Part shown: positions 42,232-52,067 of the stretch, piece by piece | How positions within the stretch are numbered: position 1 is the first letter of the stretch | Layout: each line of letters starts with the position of its first letter | Assembly: GCA_036388855.1 (NCBI GenBank) | Contig: DASVRA010000016.1 | Location: 1 to 52,067, forward strand | Origin: DASVRA01 sp036388855 | GTDB taxonomy: Bacteria > Pseudomonadota > Alphaproteobacteria > Caulobacterales > Caulobacteraceae | Direction: 5' to 3' | Length of the DNA stretch: 52,067 nt | Position numbers and translations under genes: made by a program | Notes under the pieces: generated by a model | Told to the model about the DNA's origin: nothing | Database searches by the model: none | The model's input: the letters and a program-made list of their open reading frames with translations, nothing else

Positions 42232-45200
42232 ATGGTCGCGATCGTCACCGGCAACGGGCTTGGCCTGGAGCGGACGTCGGCGTGGGTACTCGGGTCGCGC
42301 GGTCAGGTCGGACAATCCGGCACGGGGCGCGCGGGCGAGAACGTCTACGTCAACGCCGCGACGGGCAACCTGGTCGTCGAGAACGTCGACGAGATCCTCA
42401 AAGGCCCCGGGCCGGACGACGTCGTCACCCGCACTTACAACAGCCTGGGGACGATGAATGACGACAACGGCGACAACTGGCGCATGGGAGCGGCTCGAAG
42501 GGTCTCGAACTTAGCAGGCACGTTGGGGACGGCGGGCAGCACGGTCAGGCGCACGGACTGGGATGGCGGCTTGGTCGTCTATAATTGGGATGACGTCCAT
42601 GACGCCTATGTCTCCACCGACGGCGCCGGCGCCTACGACGAGATAACCTACACCGTCAACGCCCAAGGCGACGTGACGACCTGGACGTGGACCGACGGCG
42701 CCACGCTCCTGAAGGAAACCTACGACGCCGCCAACAGCGGCAGGATCTCCGCGAGCATCGATCCGGACGGCAAGACGCTCTCTTTCACCTACGGCGCCAA
42801 CAACCTGATCTCGCAGGTGACCACCGAGACGGGGGAGTACACCAAGTACGACTACGTTGGCACGCTGCTGCAGCAGATCACGACCGGCTACTACTACGCC
42901 GATGGGGCCGCGGCGGTCCCGGCCAACACCGCCATCACCACCCGCTCCCGAGTCAAGTACACGTACGATACGCAGAATCGGCTGGATTCGGTGGTGGTGG
43001 ATCTCACGCCAGAGAATTCGAGCGACACGCAAACCTACAAAACGAGTTACACCTACGACGGGACCAGCAAGCGGATCCTGTCCATTTCTCAAACTGACAA
43101 TTCGCGGCTGGATTTTACTTACACCTCAGACTTCAAGATCGCGACAGTGAAGGAGACTTCGGCGGAGGGAGAGAAGCGAACCACCAGCTTCAACTATGCA
43201 ACGGGGACGACGTTGCAAACTGCGATCACCGAAGAGACTGGCGGGGTGACGCTGCTGAACTACGACGGCAAGCGGCAGCTTACCCGGATCACTTACCCTG
43301 CCCCTACCGACAACGAAGCAAGTTCAACCGTTCAGTTTGGATATAACAGCAATGGAGATGTCACGCGAATCACGGAAAATGGGAAGACTACTTATTTTCT
43401 CTATGACGTAAATCCCGCCACCGGCGTTCAATCCCCCGTTCAGAACGGCCTTTGCACAAAGCAATGGGACACCTTGGGCAATTCGGTGTTCCGCACCTAT
43501 GACTCTAACAACTCACTGGTAACCGAAACGCGTTATGTGGGATCGGATCCCGCGGCGTCTTCGACCTCGCCCGGATCGCCCACCAAGCCCCTGACGACCC
43601 GTTATGTCTACGACACAGAAAACCATCTCCGATACATGGTTTCCGAAGAAGGTCGGGTGACGCAGTATAAGTATTCGACCGCAGGACGGCGCACTGCAGA
43701 GATCGAATACGTCCAGAATCAGTATGACGTCAGCACCCTGACTTGGTCCGAGAAGCTTACCGAAGCCCAGCTGGACGGCTGGCTCAGCGACACCGTCAAC
43801 CCAGTGGACAAGGGCGCCTCGAATCGAACCGACTTCTCTTACGATTATCGAGGTGAGATCAGCAGCACAACGACATATGAAAGGGTGGGCACAACCGGCA
43901 ACGGCAGGACGGACGCCGAGGTGTCCACCACGAACTACGTCTACGACTACTCTGGAAAGCTGATCGCGCGAATTGCGTCCGGTTACCTTGAAACCTATTC
44001 CTATGACGGTCTGTGGCGGATGAAATCCACTACGGACTTTAACAACGTCACCACGCAGATTGCTTACAACGACGCCTCGAACGCGACCGTCGTCACCTTG
44101 GCTTCGGGGTTGGTTCAGACTTCCGTCTACAACTATTCCGGCGAACTTATCTTCTACAAGGAGGGGCCATCAGACAGTCCCGCCGCCCACAAGACGTCCT
44201 ACGCCTACGACGAACTCGGAAGACTGCGCAGCGTCACCGACCCCACAGGAGTGAAGTCCAACTATTTGTACGACCGCATGGGCCGCAAGGTGGCCGATGT
44301 CGCCGCCGACGGATCTCTGACCGAGTACGTCTACAACACCAGCAATCAGCTCACGCGGACAGTCCGCTACAAGACCACGCTGACCGCCACCCAGATGGCT
44401 CAGCTGTCCGGCTTCGACACCGAACTCGGGGACGTTCGTCCGCAAGGCAACAACGGCGACATCTGGGAATGGCGCTTCTATGACAATGCCGGACGGCTGA
44501 CCCAGGTGGTTGACGCCGAAGGCGCCGGCACCGAATACAAATACAACGGCCTTTCACAGCTTGTCTCGATAACATCCTACGCCACTCGGCTGAGCGCCAG
44601 CGTCCTAAGCGGCATGAAGACGTCGCCGCCGACGGCTGTTCAATCCTTCAATTCGGACACGGCCGTCGACCGAGTCCAACGTATGTTCTATGATGATGAC
44701 GCCAACCTTGTCGGCAATTTGGACGCTGAGGGTTACCTCAGCGAGACGAAGTACGACGGAGCTGGCCAGAAAATCGAGACGATCCGCTATGCGAAGGTGG
44801 CGAGGGATGACTTCCGCGCCGACGGTACGTTCGCGCTACTGCGCAGCAACGTCACCAACGACAACAGCGATCCTGCGAAGGATATTCACAACTACTATTT
44901 CTACGACAAGCGCGGGTACATGACCGCCGCCATTGACGGCGAAGGCGACGTCACCCGCTACCACTACTCACAGCTCGGCTTCGTCGATCAGGAGACCCGC
45001 GGCCAGAAGATCGCCTCCGATACCTTCAATACCTACCGCATGAGCCGGCCCGCCAGCCTTCCGGAGCCCTCCGGGACGACGGACGTGCTGGAGCTCACCA
45101 GCTACGAGCGGGATCCGTATGGCCAGGTGACCAAGGAGATGCGGGCCCTCGCCAGCGGGATCGAGACGACCAAGTACGAATACGACTCCATGCGTCGTCT

Positions 45201-48200
45201 GACCGCGACGATCACCGCTCTCGGGACATCGGACGAACGGACGGTCACCCAGCGTTACGACATCTACGGCAACCTGACCGGGCAGCTCAACGGCGTGGGC
45301 AGCGCCGCCCTTGCCGTGACGGGAAGCGTCAGCGACGACGTCTACAAGACTTACGGCACGATCTACGAGTATGACAAAGCCGGCCGGCTGATCAGCAAGA
45401 CTACGCCGAACGGGATTAACACGGCTGGCAACAAGACCGTCTACTACTACGACACGCAAAACCACCTGACCCACGAAGTGAACGCCCTGGGCGAGGTGAC
45501 CGAGTACGCTTATAACGGGTTCGGCTGGCGGACCCAGGTCGTGGTGCACGCCAATGCGCTCGATCTGACCCAAACGAGCGTCTCGGGCGGGCTGGCGACC
45601 CAGGGGTTCCTCGATGCCGTCGCCGCCATCGCGGACGACGCCGACAGCGCCACGCAGACGGTCTACAACCTCACGGGAACAGTCCACCACGTCAGGGACG
45701 CGGAGGGGGCCGTCACCCACTATTCCCACAATGCCTTTCGTGAGGTGGACTGGCGGCGCGATCCCATCCGGAACACCAATGGAAATAATCCAGGCGCGGG
45801 AACGCAGGAGGAGATCCATTTCACCCGCGACCGCCGCGGTCTGATCACGCATGAAATCCGTGACTACGGCACCGACCCCGCGAGGCTCAACCTCGACACG
45901 GCGACGACCTACGACGCGTTCGGACGCGCGACCCAGGTGACCAGCCCCGACGGACGCGTGCGCAAGACCGAGTATGACCGGGCCGGCCGTGTGCTTGTCC
46001 TGACAGACATGCTGAACGCTGACACCGGCTACACCACCACCTTCGAATATGACGGCCGCGGAATGGTGCTGTCGCGGACCGACCGCTCCGAGGCGAAGAC
46101 CACCTTCGCTTACGACGCCTTCAGCCGCACGATCACCGCGACGACCGAGCTTTCTTCGACCGAGAGCCTGATCACCACCACTCAGAGGAACGCGCACGGT
46201 CAAACGGTTTCGGTGACCGACGCGGGCCTGAGGACCACGACCTACGCCTACGACAAGAACGGCAACCTCAAGACCGTGACCAACGGCGAACTGGGCGTGA
46301 CGCTGAACAACGACTATGACAAGGCGGGGCGGATCAAGAGTGCTTTCGATGCAGTGAACTCCAAGACCACGTTCAGTGAATATGACGCGGCCAACCGCCT
46401 GCAGAAAATCACTGTCGATAGTGGATCTGGCGGCTTAAGCCTGATGACCACCTTCACGTTCGATCATAAAGGCCAAGTGATCGAGGTGGTCGATCCTGCC
46501 CAAGTCAAGACTAGATACGACTTCGACCGGCTTGGGCGCAAGACGCTGGTCACGGTCGATCCGAACGGATTGGCGATCAAGACGCTCTATGAATACGACC
46601 AGGCCAGCCGCACGGTGACGGTGACCGAAGGCGAGGGAACCTCGTCGGCCCGTGTGACCAAGTACGCGTACGACAGGGACGGACGCCTGGTCACGAGCAG
46701 CATCGACCCCGATGGTCTGAACCTCGAGACCGAGTACGCCTACGACGGCGACGGAAACGTCCTGAAGAAGACCGACGCCAACGGCTACGAAACCCGCTAC
46801 GTCTACGATGGGCTCAACCGGCTTACCTACACGGTGGACGCCGTGGGCGGAGTGACCAAGACGACCTATGACGAAGAAGGCCGCGTCCTCACCAAGCTCG
46901 CCTACGACAACGTCCTTACCGCCGCCACGCTCACGACCTTGGACGGCACTGTGGACCGCGCCGCCACCGTTTCGGCCAATCTGACCCTGTCTGCGGACAA
47001 CGACCGGTTGACAAGCTACGCGTACGACAAGGCCGGCCGGCTCAAGTATGTCGTCGATGCTGAACGCGGTCTCAGCGCCTACAACTACGATGGCTCGGAC
47101 AACGTCGTCAGCTTGACGCGGTACACTTCTCTGATCGATGAAGCAGCGGAATACAGCAGGGATTATATCGAAGGCCAGATCGGCAGCCTGAGTCCTACGG
47201 GCAACCGCATAAGCCGGGGCTATTTCGATGGCGCCAACCGGCAGATCTTCAGCATCGACCCGGCGGGCGCCGTGATCGGATACGTTTACGACGACAACGG
47301 GAAGGTCACCAGGCGAACCAGCTTCGCCACTCTCAAGACGGGCCCAGCCCCTACCCTGGACGAACTGAAGTCCTGGACCACCACCGACCAAGATCGGGTG
47401 GAGCGGTCGCTCTACGACAAGGCCGGGCGGCTGGTCTATTCCATCGACGCCCTGAACTACGTCACCAAGTTCACCTACGACGGCGACGGCCGGGTGACCG
47501 AGGAGCGGCGCTACGCCACGAAGGTGACGGTGGACGACACGGTCACCCTGGACAACATCAGCGTTACCGCGGTCGCATCCAAGGACGTTGTCAACACCTA
47601 CGCCTACGACACCGCTGGCCGGCTCACGGGCGAGACGCGGGCGCTGGGCGCCACCTCCGAGGGAACCACCGGCTACCAGCTCGATGCGCTGGGCAACCGC
47701 GTGAAGGTTACAGACCCGAACCAAAACGCCGGCTATTTCTACTACGACGGGGCCGGGCGGCTGGTGATGCAGGTCGATCCGGAAAACTACGTCACCGAAA
47801 CCCGCTACTACGCCAGCGGCGCGGTGCTCCAGGTCAAGCGCTATGAAACTCCGCTGGCGTCAGCGCCGGCTGTGGGGACCAAGCCGACGCCCGCGACCGA
47901 CAGCGATCGGGACGCGACCACCCTGATCACCCGCGACAAGCTGGATCGGGTGACCGCGGTCACCGACGCGGAGGGCTATACCGAAACCTACGTGCTCAAC
48001 GTATTCGGCGAGCGCGAGACGGTGCAGAGCAAGCTCGCCTCCGACGACACCGCCGCCAACGCCTCCAAGTACCAGACCAAGTACGAGTACGACCGGGTCG
48101 GCCGGGTGACCTCGGAGACCCTGCCGATCAAGACGACGACGACCGCGGCCGCGGAGATCGCGGTGGTCAACACCTATGCCTACAACGCCTTCGGCAACCT

Positions 48201-51200
48201 GAGGGTGAAGACCGAGGCGGAGGGCGCGGCCGAGGAACGGGTCACCAACTACGGCTACGACAAGGCCGGGCGGCTGGTGGAGAAGACCGGCGAGGCGGTC
48301 TCGATCCTGGAGCTGAACGCGGACAAGACCGGCTTTCTGACCAAGAACGGCGTAGTCCCCACCGAGACCTATGCCTACGACTTCCGCGGCAACCTGATCG
48401 AGTCCACGGTCAAGATCGACACGGCGAGCACCGCGCGCACGCTTTACTATTACGACCTCGCCGATCGGCGCAAAGCCCAGATCGACCCGATGGGGGCGCT
48501 GACCAAGTGGGACTACGACTACCGCGGCAACGCCATCAAGACCTACGCCTACAAGACCCCGGTCGCCCTGCCGGCCCAGGCCGGAGGGGCCGAGCCCCAA
48601 CCGGTGAGCGGGGACGCCTTCCGCCAGACCACCTACGGCTACGACCGGCGCGACCGGCTGACCAGCACCACGGTGTCGGGCCTGACCACCGCGACCTGGA
48701 GCGACGCCGCCGGCGGCTCGGGCTCGCTCGCCACCGCCACCACCGACATCGAGACCGCCAACGCCTACGACGCCGCGGGCAACCTGATCCGGCAGACCGA
48801 CGGGCGCGGCCACACGGCCTACGCCTATTTCGACAAGGCCGGGCGCAAGGTCGGGGAGATCGACCGGGAGGGCTACTACACCCGCTACTGGCACGACTCC
48901 GACGGCAACGTCACCGAGGAGCGCCGCTACGCCGTCCCGATCGGCGGAACGCCACCGTCGACGCTGCCGACCAATCCCACGACCTCGGGCGATGACCGGG
49001 TCACCAGCTTCACCTACGACCGCAACGGCCGGCGCCTGACCGAAAAGCGCCAGGGTGTGAACAGCTACAGCCTCGACAGCGGCAACGGGCTGGTCGACAA
49101 CAGCAACGCCTCCTCGCCGGCGCCGCTGCGCGACGTCTCGGTGATCACCTACACCTACAACGGCCTGGGGCAGGTCACCTCCAAGACCTGGGGCGACGAC
49201 GACGTCGCCACCGACACCGACGAGAAGGTCAACTACAAGTACGACGCGATCGGCCGCCAGACCCAGGTGATCATGCCCGGCTACATGGGCCTGGCCGGCG
49301 CCCTCACGGTCGGCCTGACCACGACCAAGCAGGCGGTGCGCCCGGTCACCACCTACGCCTACGACGGCCTCAACAACGTGAAGACGGCCGAGGTCTCCGA
49401 CTTCAACGGCGTCGACACGCGCAAGCGCATCACCACCTACACCTACGGCGCGGGCGGGCGGCTGACCTCGATCAAGGACGCGGCCGGCTTCACCCGCACC
49501 TTCTCCTACGACGCGGCCGGGCGCACCGTGCGCGAGAACTACACCCGCGCCAAATGGGACAACTACGCCGCCGCCGCCAACGGCGCCTACGAAGCCCACG
49601 CCTCCACCGTGGTTGAGGCGGTCAACTACCGCTACGACCTGGCGGGCCGGCTGACCTTCCAGGCCAGCGCGACGCTCAGCGGCGCCACGGTCAGCGCCTG
49701 GGGCGACGCCACCTGGCTGTCCTACAACGCCTACGGCGACCTCACCGGCAAGGGCGTGGGCAAGGCGGGCACTCCCGTCTACCAGGAGAGCTTCCGCTAC
49801 GACGACGGCGGGCGGCTGCTGGGCGCCAACTCCGGCGACGGGGTGTGGAAGTACTTCCTCTACGACAAGAACGGCAACGCGGTCGCGGAGGTGAAGAGCA
49901 ACGGCGACGACATCTCAGGCTGGACCTCGGCGGCCGATGTGACCGGGGCGCTGAACGCCGACGGCACGGCCGTCAGCGCGGGCGTGGTGGGGACCTTCCA
50001 CCGCTACGACGACCGCAATCAGCGGGTGATGACCACCGAGCCGGGACGGGGGCTGGCGGGGACCACGACCGCCCACATCAAGCGCTCGGTCACCTACAAC
50101 GCCTTCGGCGAAGTCGTCCGGGAGTACAGCGGCGGCGCCTACACCTTCCACCTCTACAACAGCCTGGGGCGGCTCTGGAAAACCGTGCACCCCGAGGCCG
50201 CCTACGTCGACGCGACCGGGGCGGACCAGTCGGGGATGAGCGTGGACCGGTTCTACTACGACGTGCAGGGCCGGCTGATCGGCACGCGCACCGGCGGCAC
50301 GGCGTTCGGCTCGGTCTCCGCAACCGGAGCGCTGACCATCGACAGCGAGGTCGTGGGCGCCAACGTGACCACGCGGCGGCTGAGGGCCGGCACGGGGCTG
50401 GACGGGGGGGAGGCGGTCGCCCTGGTCGAGCACCACGCCGACGGCGGGGAGATCAGGACCGACTTCGACGTGTTCGGCGACGCGCGCCGGATCACCAGCG
50501 AGGTGGGCGAGATCGAGCGGCGCGACTATGACGCCATGGGCCGGCTGACCCGGCTGAAGCGCCCCGACCGCTACAACGGGACCACGCTGGAGCTGGCCGG
50601 GCTGAGCGAGCGCTGGGCCTACGACGGCCTGGGCCAGCGGATCCTGCACTGGAACTCGCAGCTGAACGACGACACGGCCACGGCCAACCGGCTGAAGGCC
50701 TACGAGGCGACCGGCTACGACTCGCAGGGGCGGGTCACCTACATGCAGGACTACGGCGGGGTGAACACCACCACCGAGTACGTCTACGACACCACCACGG
50801 TCACGGGCGTGCTGCTGTGGCGCAAGACCGCCAAGGCCAAGCAGAGCACCGCCGCGGACGCGCCCACCAACTCGCTGGTCGACTTCACCGACTCCTTCGG
50901 CCGGGTGCGCCGCCACACCGACTACGACGGGAGCGGCCACGTCTATGAGATGACCTACGACCGGGCCGGGCGGCTGGTCAGCCAGGACAACGCCGGCACC
51001 GGCAAGGTGATCGACTACGCCTACTTCAACACCGGCCTGCTCAAGACCATCACCGACAGCTCCTCGGACCTGAACGGCTTCACCACCGGCAAGCTGACCT
51101 CGACCTTCGGCTATGACGCGCAGGGGCGGCGCACGCGGGAGACCTACACCTCCGGGAGCGGGACGGGGCTGGTCACCTACGAGGACGCCACGGCCAGCTA

Positions 51201-52067
51201 CGACGCGCTGGGACGGATGACGCAGTATCTGAACAAGAACGGCTCGAACGTGACCACCGCGGACGTGGACTACGCCTACGACGCGGCCGGCAACGTGCGC
51301 CACGTGCACGCCCAGTACACGCCGATCAGCGGGACCCTGGCCAACTCGGAGCAGGACTACTGGTACGGCTACGACAGCATGAACCGGATGACCCTGGCCA
51401 AGGGGGTGCTCTCGGGGGGCTCGATCGTGCGCGGCGACAACGGCGTGAACATCGGCTGGGACGCCTCGGGGCGGCGCGCCAGCGTGACCCGCACGGTGCG
51501 CTGGGACGAGGTCGAGCAGGAGCCGGGCACGACGACCGTGATCCACCACTCCGCGGCCCAGACCGAGACCTACGCCTACACCGACGACGGCTACCTGAAG
51601 AGCGTGACCATCAACGACCCGGAGCTGGACTCCAAGAACCCGCTGCCGGGGGTGGGGGGCCCGGTGGTGCGGGCCAGGGACGTGCGCGACGCGATGGGGC
51701 GGGTCACCGCCCACTACGAGTACGACGGCTTCGGCAACGAGCGCTACAGCCGCACGGCGATCCACTACGACGCCAACTCCAAGATCCTGGACGAGCACGT
51801 CAAGACGGTGCGGGACGACATGGTCTCGGAGGCGGACTCCGAGTACGCCTACGAGGCGGCGCGCGGGGTGCTGACCGGGGTGACCACCGACACTACGGTC
51901 ACGCCCACGACCGGAGGCTCGACCACCACCCACTCGTCGGTGGGCTACACCTACAAGTGGTGGGACACCGCCCAGCAGGAGACGGTGACCTACGACGCCG
52001 ACACCACCGACGGGGTGGCGGGCAAGACCACCACCTACAACTACGACGCCAACGGCCACCTGCGCTC
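42232..52067 (+). CDS. Giant RHS/YD-repeat protein, C-terminus beyond the window
   Basis: One uninterrupted frame of 3,278 codons with no stop before the edge. ATG 42232 follows GAGGGGG. The N-terminus (GENVYVNAATGNLVVENVDE; VVTRTYNSLG) is typical of alphaproteobacterial RHS-family proteins; no signal peptide is evident. Then come over a hundred YD-type repeats such as YAYDELGRLRSV, YDRAGRVLVLTD and YDKAGRLVEKTG. RHS proteins form β-barrel cocoons that often enclose a variable C-terminal toxin; that end, and any immunity gene, lie outside. Composition changes within the gene: 43321-43380 has 25 of 60 G/C, 50281-50340 has 45 of 60. It is divergent from the TPR gene. Confidence 0.92.
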   Translation, partial: MVAIVTGNGLGLERTSAWVLGSRGQVGQSGTGRAGENVYVNAATGNLVVENVDEILKGPGPDDVVTRTYNSLGTMNDDNGDNWRMGAARRVSNLAGTLGTAGSTVRRTDWDGGLVVYNWDDVHDAYVSTDGAGAYDEITYTVNAQGDVTTWTWTDGATLLKETYDAANSGRISASIDPDGKTLSFTYGANNLISQVTTETGEYTKYDYVGTLLQQITTGYYYADGAAAVPANTAITTRSRVKYTYDTQNRLDSVVVDLTPENSSDTQTYKTSYTYDGTSKRILSISQTDNSRLDFTYTSDFKIATVKETSAEGEKRTTSFNYATGTTLQTAITEETGGVTLLNYDGKRQLTRITYPAPTDNEASSTVQFGYNSNGDVTRITENGKTTYFLYDVNPATGVQSPVQNGLCTKQWDTLGNSVFRTYDSNNSLVTETRYVGSDPAASSTSPGSPTKPLTTRYVYDTENHLRYMVSEEGRVTQYKYSTAGRRTAEIEYVQNQYDVSTLTWSEKLTEAQLDGWLSDTVNPVDKGASNRTDFSYDYRGEISSTTTYERVGTTGNGRTDAEVSTTNYVYDYSGKLIARIASGYLETYSYDGLWRMKSTTDFNNVTTQIAYNDASNATVVTLASGLVQTSVYNYSGELIFYKEGPSDSPAAHKTSYAYDELGRLRSVTDPTGVKSNYLYDRMGRKVADVAADGSLTEYVYNTSNQLTRTVRYKTTLTATQMAQLSGFDTELGDVRPQGNNGDIWEWRFYDNAGRLTQVVDAEGAGTEYKYNGLSQLVSITSYATRLSASVLSGMKTSPPTAVQSFNSDTAVDRVQRMFYDDDANLVGNLDAEGYLSETKYDGAGQKIETIRYAKVARDDFRADGTFALLRSNVTNDNSDPAKDIHNYYFYDKRGYMTAAIDGEGDVTRYHYSQLGFVDQETRGQKIASDTFNTYRMSRPASLPEPSGTTDVLELTSYERDPYGQVTKEMRALASGIETTKYEYDSMRRLTATITALGTSDERTVTQRYDIYGNLTGQLNGVGSAALAVTGSVSDDVYKTYGTIYEYDKAGRLISKTTPNGINTAGNKTVYYYDTQNHLTHEVNALGEVTEYAYNGFGWRTQVVVHANALDLTQTSVSGGLATQGFLDAVAAIADDADSATQTVYNLTGTVHHVRDAEGAVTHYSHNAFREVDWRRDPIRNTNGNNPGAGTQEEIHFTRDRRGLITHEIRDYGTDPARLNLDTATTYDAFGRATQVTSPDGRVRKTEYDRAGRVLVLTDMLNADTGYTTTFEYDGRGMVLSRTDRSEAKTTFAYDAFSRTITATTELSSTESLITTTQRNAHGQTVSVTDAGLRTTTYAYDKNGNLKTVTNGELGVTLNNDYDKAGRIKSAFDAVNSKTTFSEYDAANRLQKITVDSGSGGLSLMTTFTFDHKGQVIEVVDPAQVKTRYDFDRLGRKTLVTVDPNGLAIKTLYEYDQASRTVTVTEGEGTSSARVTKYAYDRDGRLVTSSIDPDGLNLETEYAYDGDGNVLKKTDANGYETRYVYDGLNRLTYTVDAVGGVTKTTYDEEGRVLTKLAYDNVLTAATLTTLDGTVDRAATVSANLTLSADNDRLTSYAYDKAGRLKYVVDAERGLSAYNYDGSDNVVSLTRYTSLIDEAAEYSRDYIEGQIGSLSPTGNRISRGYFDGANRQIFSIDPAGAVIGYVYDDNGKVTRRTSFATLKTGPAPTLDELKSWTTTDQDRVERSLYDKAGRLVYSIDALNYVTKFTYDGDGRVTEERRYATKVTVDDTVTLDNISVTAVASKDVVNTYAYDTAGRLTGETRALGATSEGTTGYQLDALGNRVKVTDPNQNAGYFYYDGAGRLVMQVDPENYVTETRYYASGAVLQVKRYETPLASAPAVGTKPTPATDSDRDATTLITRDKLDRVTAVTDAEGYTETYVLNVFGERETVQSKLASDDTAANASKYQTKYEYDRVGRVTSETLPIKTTTTAAAEIAVVNTYAYNAFGNLRVKTEAEGAAEERVTNYGYDKAGRLVEKTGEAVSILELNADKTGFLTKNGVVPTETYAYDFRGNLIESTVKIDTASTARTLYYYDLADRRKAQIDPMGALTKWDYDYRGNAIKTYAYKTPVALPAQAGGAEPQPVSGDAFRQTTYGYDRRDRLTSTTVSGLTTATWSDAAGGSGSLATATTDIETANAYDAAGNLIRQTDGRGHTAYAYFDKAGRKVGEIDREGYYTRYWHDSDGNVTEERRYAVPIGGTPPSTLPTNPTTSGDDRVTSFTYDRNGRRLTEKRQGVNSYSLDSGNGLVDNSNASSPAPLRDVSVITYTYNGLGQVTSKTWGDDDVATDTDEKVNYKYDAIGRQTQVIMPGYMGLAGALTVGLTTTKQAVRPVTTYAYDGLNNVKTAEVSDFNGVDTRKRITTYTYGAGGRLTSIKDAAGFTRTFSYDAAGRTVRENYTRAKWDNYAAAANGAYEAHASTVVEAVNYRYDLAGRLTFQASATLSGATVSAWGDATWLSYNAYGDLTGKGVGKAGTPVYQESFRYDDGGRLLGANSGDGVWKYFLYDKNGNAVAEVKSNGDDISGWTSAADVTGALNADGTAVSAGVVGTFHRYDDRNQRVMTTEPGRGLAGTTTAHIKRSVTYNAFGEVVREYSGGAYTFHLYNSLGRLWKTVHPEAAYVDATGADQSGMSVDRFYYDVQGRLIGTRTGGTAFGSVSATGALTIDSEVVGANVTTRRLRAGTGLDGGEAVALVEHHADGGEIRTDFDVFGDARRITSEVGEIERRDYDAMGRLTRLKRPDRYNGTTLELAGLSERWAYDGLGQRILHWNSQLNDDTATANRLKAYEATGYDSQGRVTYMQDYGGVNTTTEYVYDTTTVTGVLLWRKTAKAKQSTAADAPTNSLVDFTDSFGRVRRHTDYDGSGHVYEMTYDRAGRLVSQDNAGTGKVIDYAYFNTGLLKTITDSSSDLNGFTTGKLTSTFGYDAQGRRTRETYTSGSGTGLVTYEDATASYDALGRMTQYLNKNGSNVTTADVDYAYDAAGNVRHVHAQYTPISGTLANSEQDYWYGYDSMNRMTLAKGVLSGGSIVRGDNGVNIGWDASGRRASVTRTVRWDEVEQEPGTTTVIHHSAAQTETYAYTDDGYLKSVTINDPELDSKNPLPGVGGPVVRARDVRDAMGRVTAHYEYDGFGNERYSRTAIHYDANSKILDEHVKTVRDDMVSEADSEYAYEAARGVLTGVTTDTTVTPTTGGSTTTHSSVGYTYKWWDTAQQETVTYDADTTDGVAGKTTTYNYDANGHLR

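Noticed and set aside
44968..52059. Long minus-strand frames opposite the RHS gene (up to 714 codons at 49915-52059)
   Set aside because: They are shadows caused by repeated GAC/TAC/ACC codons in the YD repeats; the translations are low-complexity Val/Gly/Arg-rich and match no family.

Overview
The window looks like chromosomal DNA of a GC-rich alphaproteobacterium, most likely Caulobacterales (Caulobacter/Phenylobacterium-like). This rests on the protein types (HdaA, alphaproteobacterial L10 and L3, the RNase D / PPX / PPK neighbourhood), the strong G/C preference at third codon positions, and the many GTG starts and overlapping genes. The assignment is inference; no 16S gene is present.

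Positions 1-26,400 are ordinary core genome. rplJ-rplL come first, preceded by an inverted pair of 51-bp palindromic repeats and closed by a strong terminator. Next are small envelope or regulatory genes, a topoisomerase IB, and a translationally coupled homogentisate operon on the minus strand (hppD-hmgA-fah) with a divergent Rieske gene. A copper module (copA-copB), a periplasmic histidine phosphatase directly behind tRNA-Asn, an ATP-dependent DNA ligase, purM and RNase D follow. The region ends with hdaA-ppk-ppx on the minus strand, a HAD phosphatase, a cyclophilin, an EEP-family enzyme and the queuosine pair queA-tgt.

At tRNA-Lys (26,344-26,418) the character changes. After three perfect hairpins comes a 13-kb accessory block (about 26.5-39.7 kb). 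It holds recognisable proteases of five unrelated families: a caspase (C14), a CHAT protease, a papain-like C1 peptidase coupled to a chagasin-type inhibitor, an astacin with its pro-segment switch motif, and a subtilase whose nucleophile position reads Thr instead of Ser. None has a clear signal peptide. The same block encodes a LecA (PA-IL)-like lectin, a YbaY/YscW-like domain protein, two large unrecognised proteins, and an almost complete ribosomal protein L3 fused to about 250 residues of unknown sequence. The L3-fusion gene overlaps the CHAT gene. The genes sit in two minus-strand operon-like runs (39.2 to 33.6 kb and 31.7 to 27.1 kb) around the plus-strand subtilase. I know of no described system with this composition. 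My working reading is a regulated intracellular proteolysis or cell-death/defence module with a ribosome-directed component; that is inference.

The right edge of the block is an AT-richer stretch (39.7-40.5 kb) with a frameshifted SH3-type gene beside it. Beyond lie a small helical protein, a TPR protein, and the first 3,278 codons of a giant RHS/YD-repeat protein that runs off the window. Base composition shifts strongly inside that gene, from AT-richer near 43-44 kb to very GC-rich after about 48 kb.
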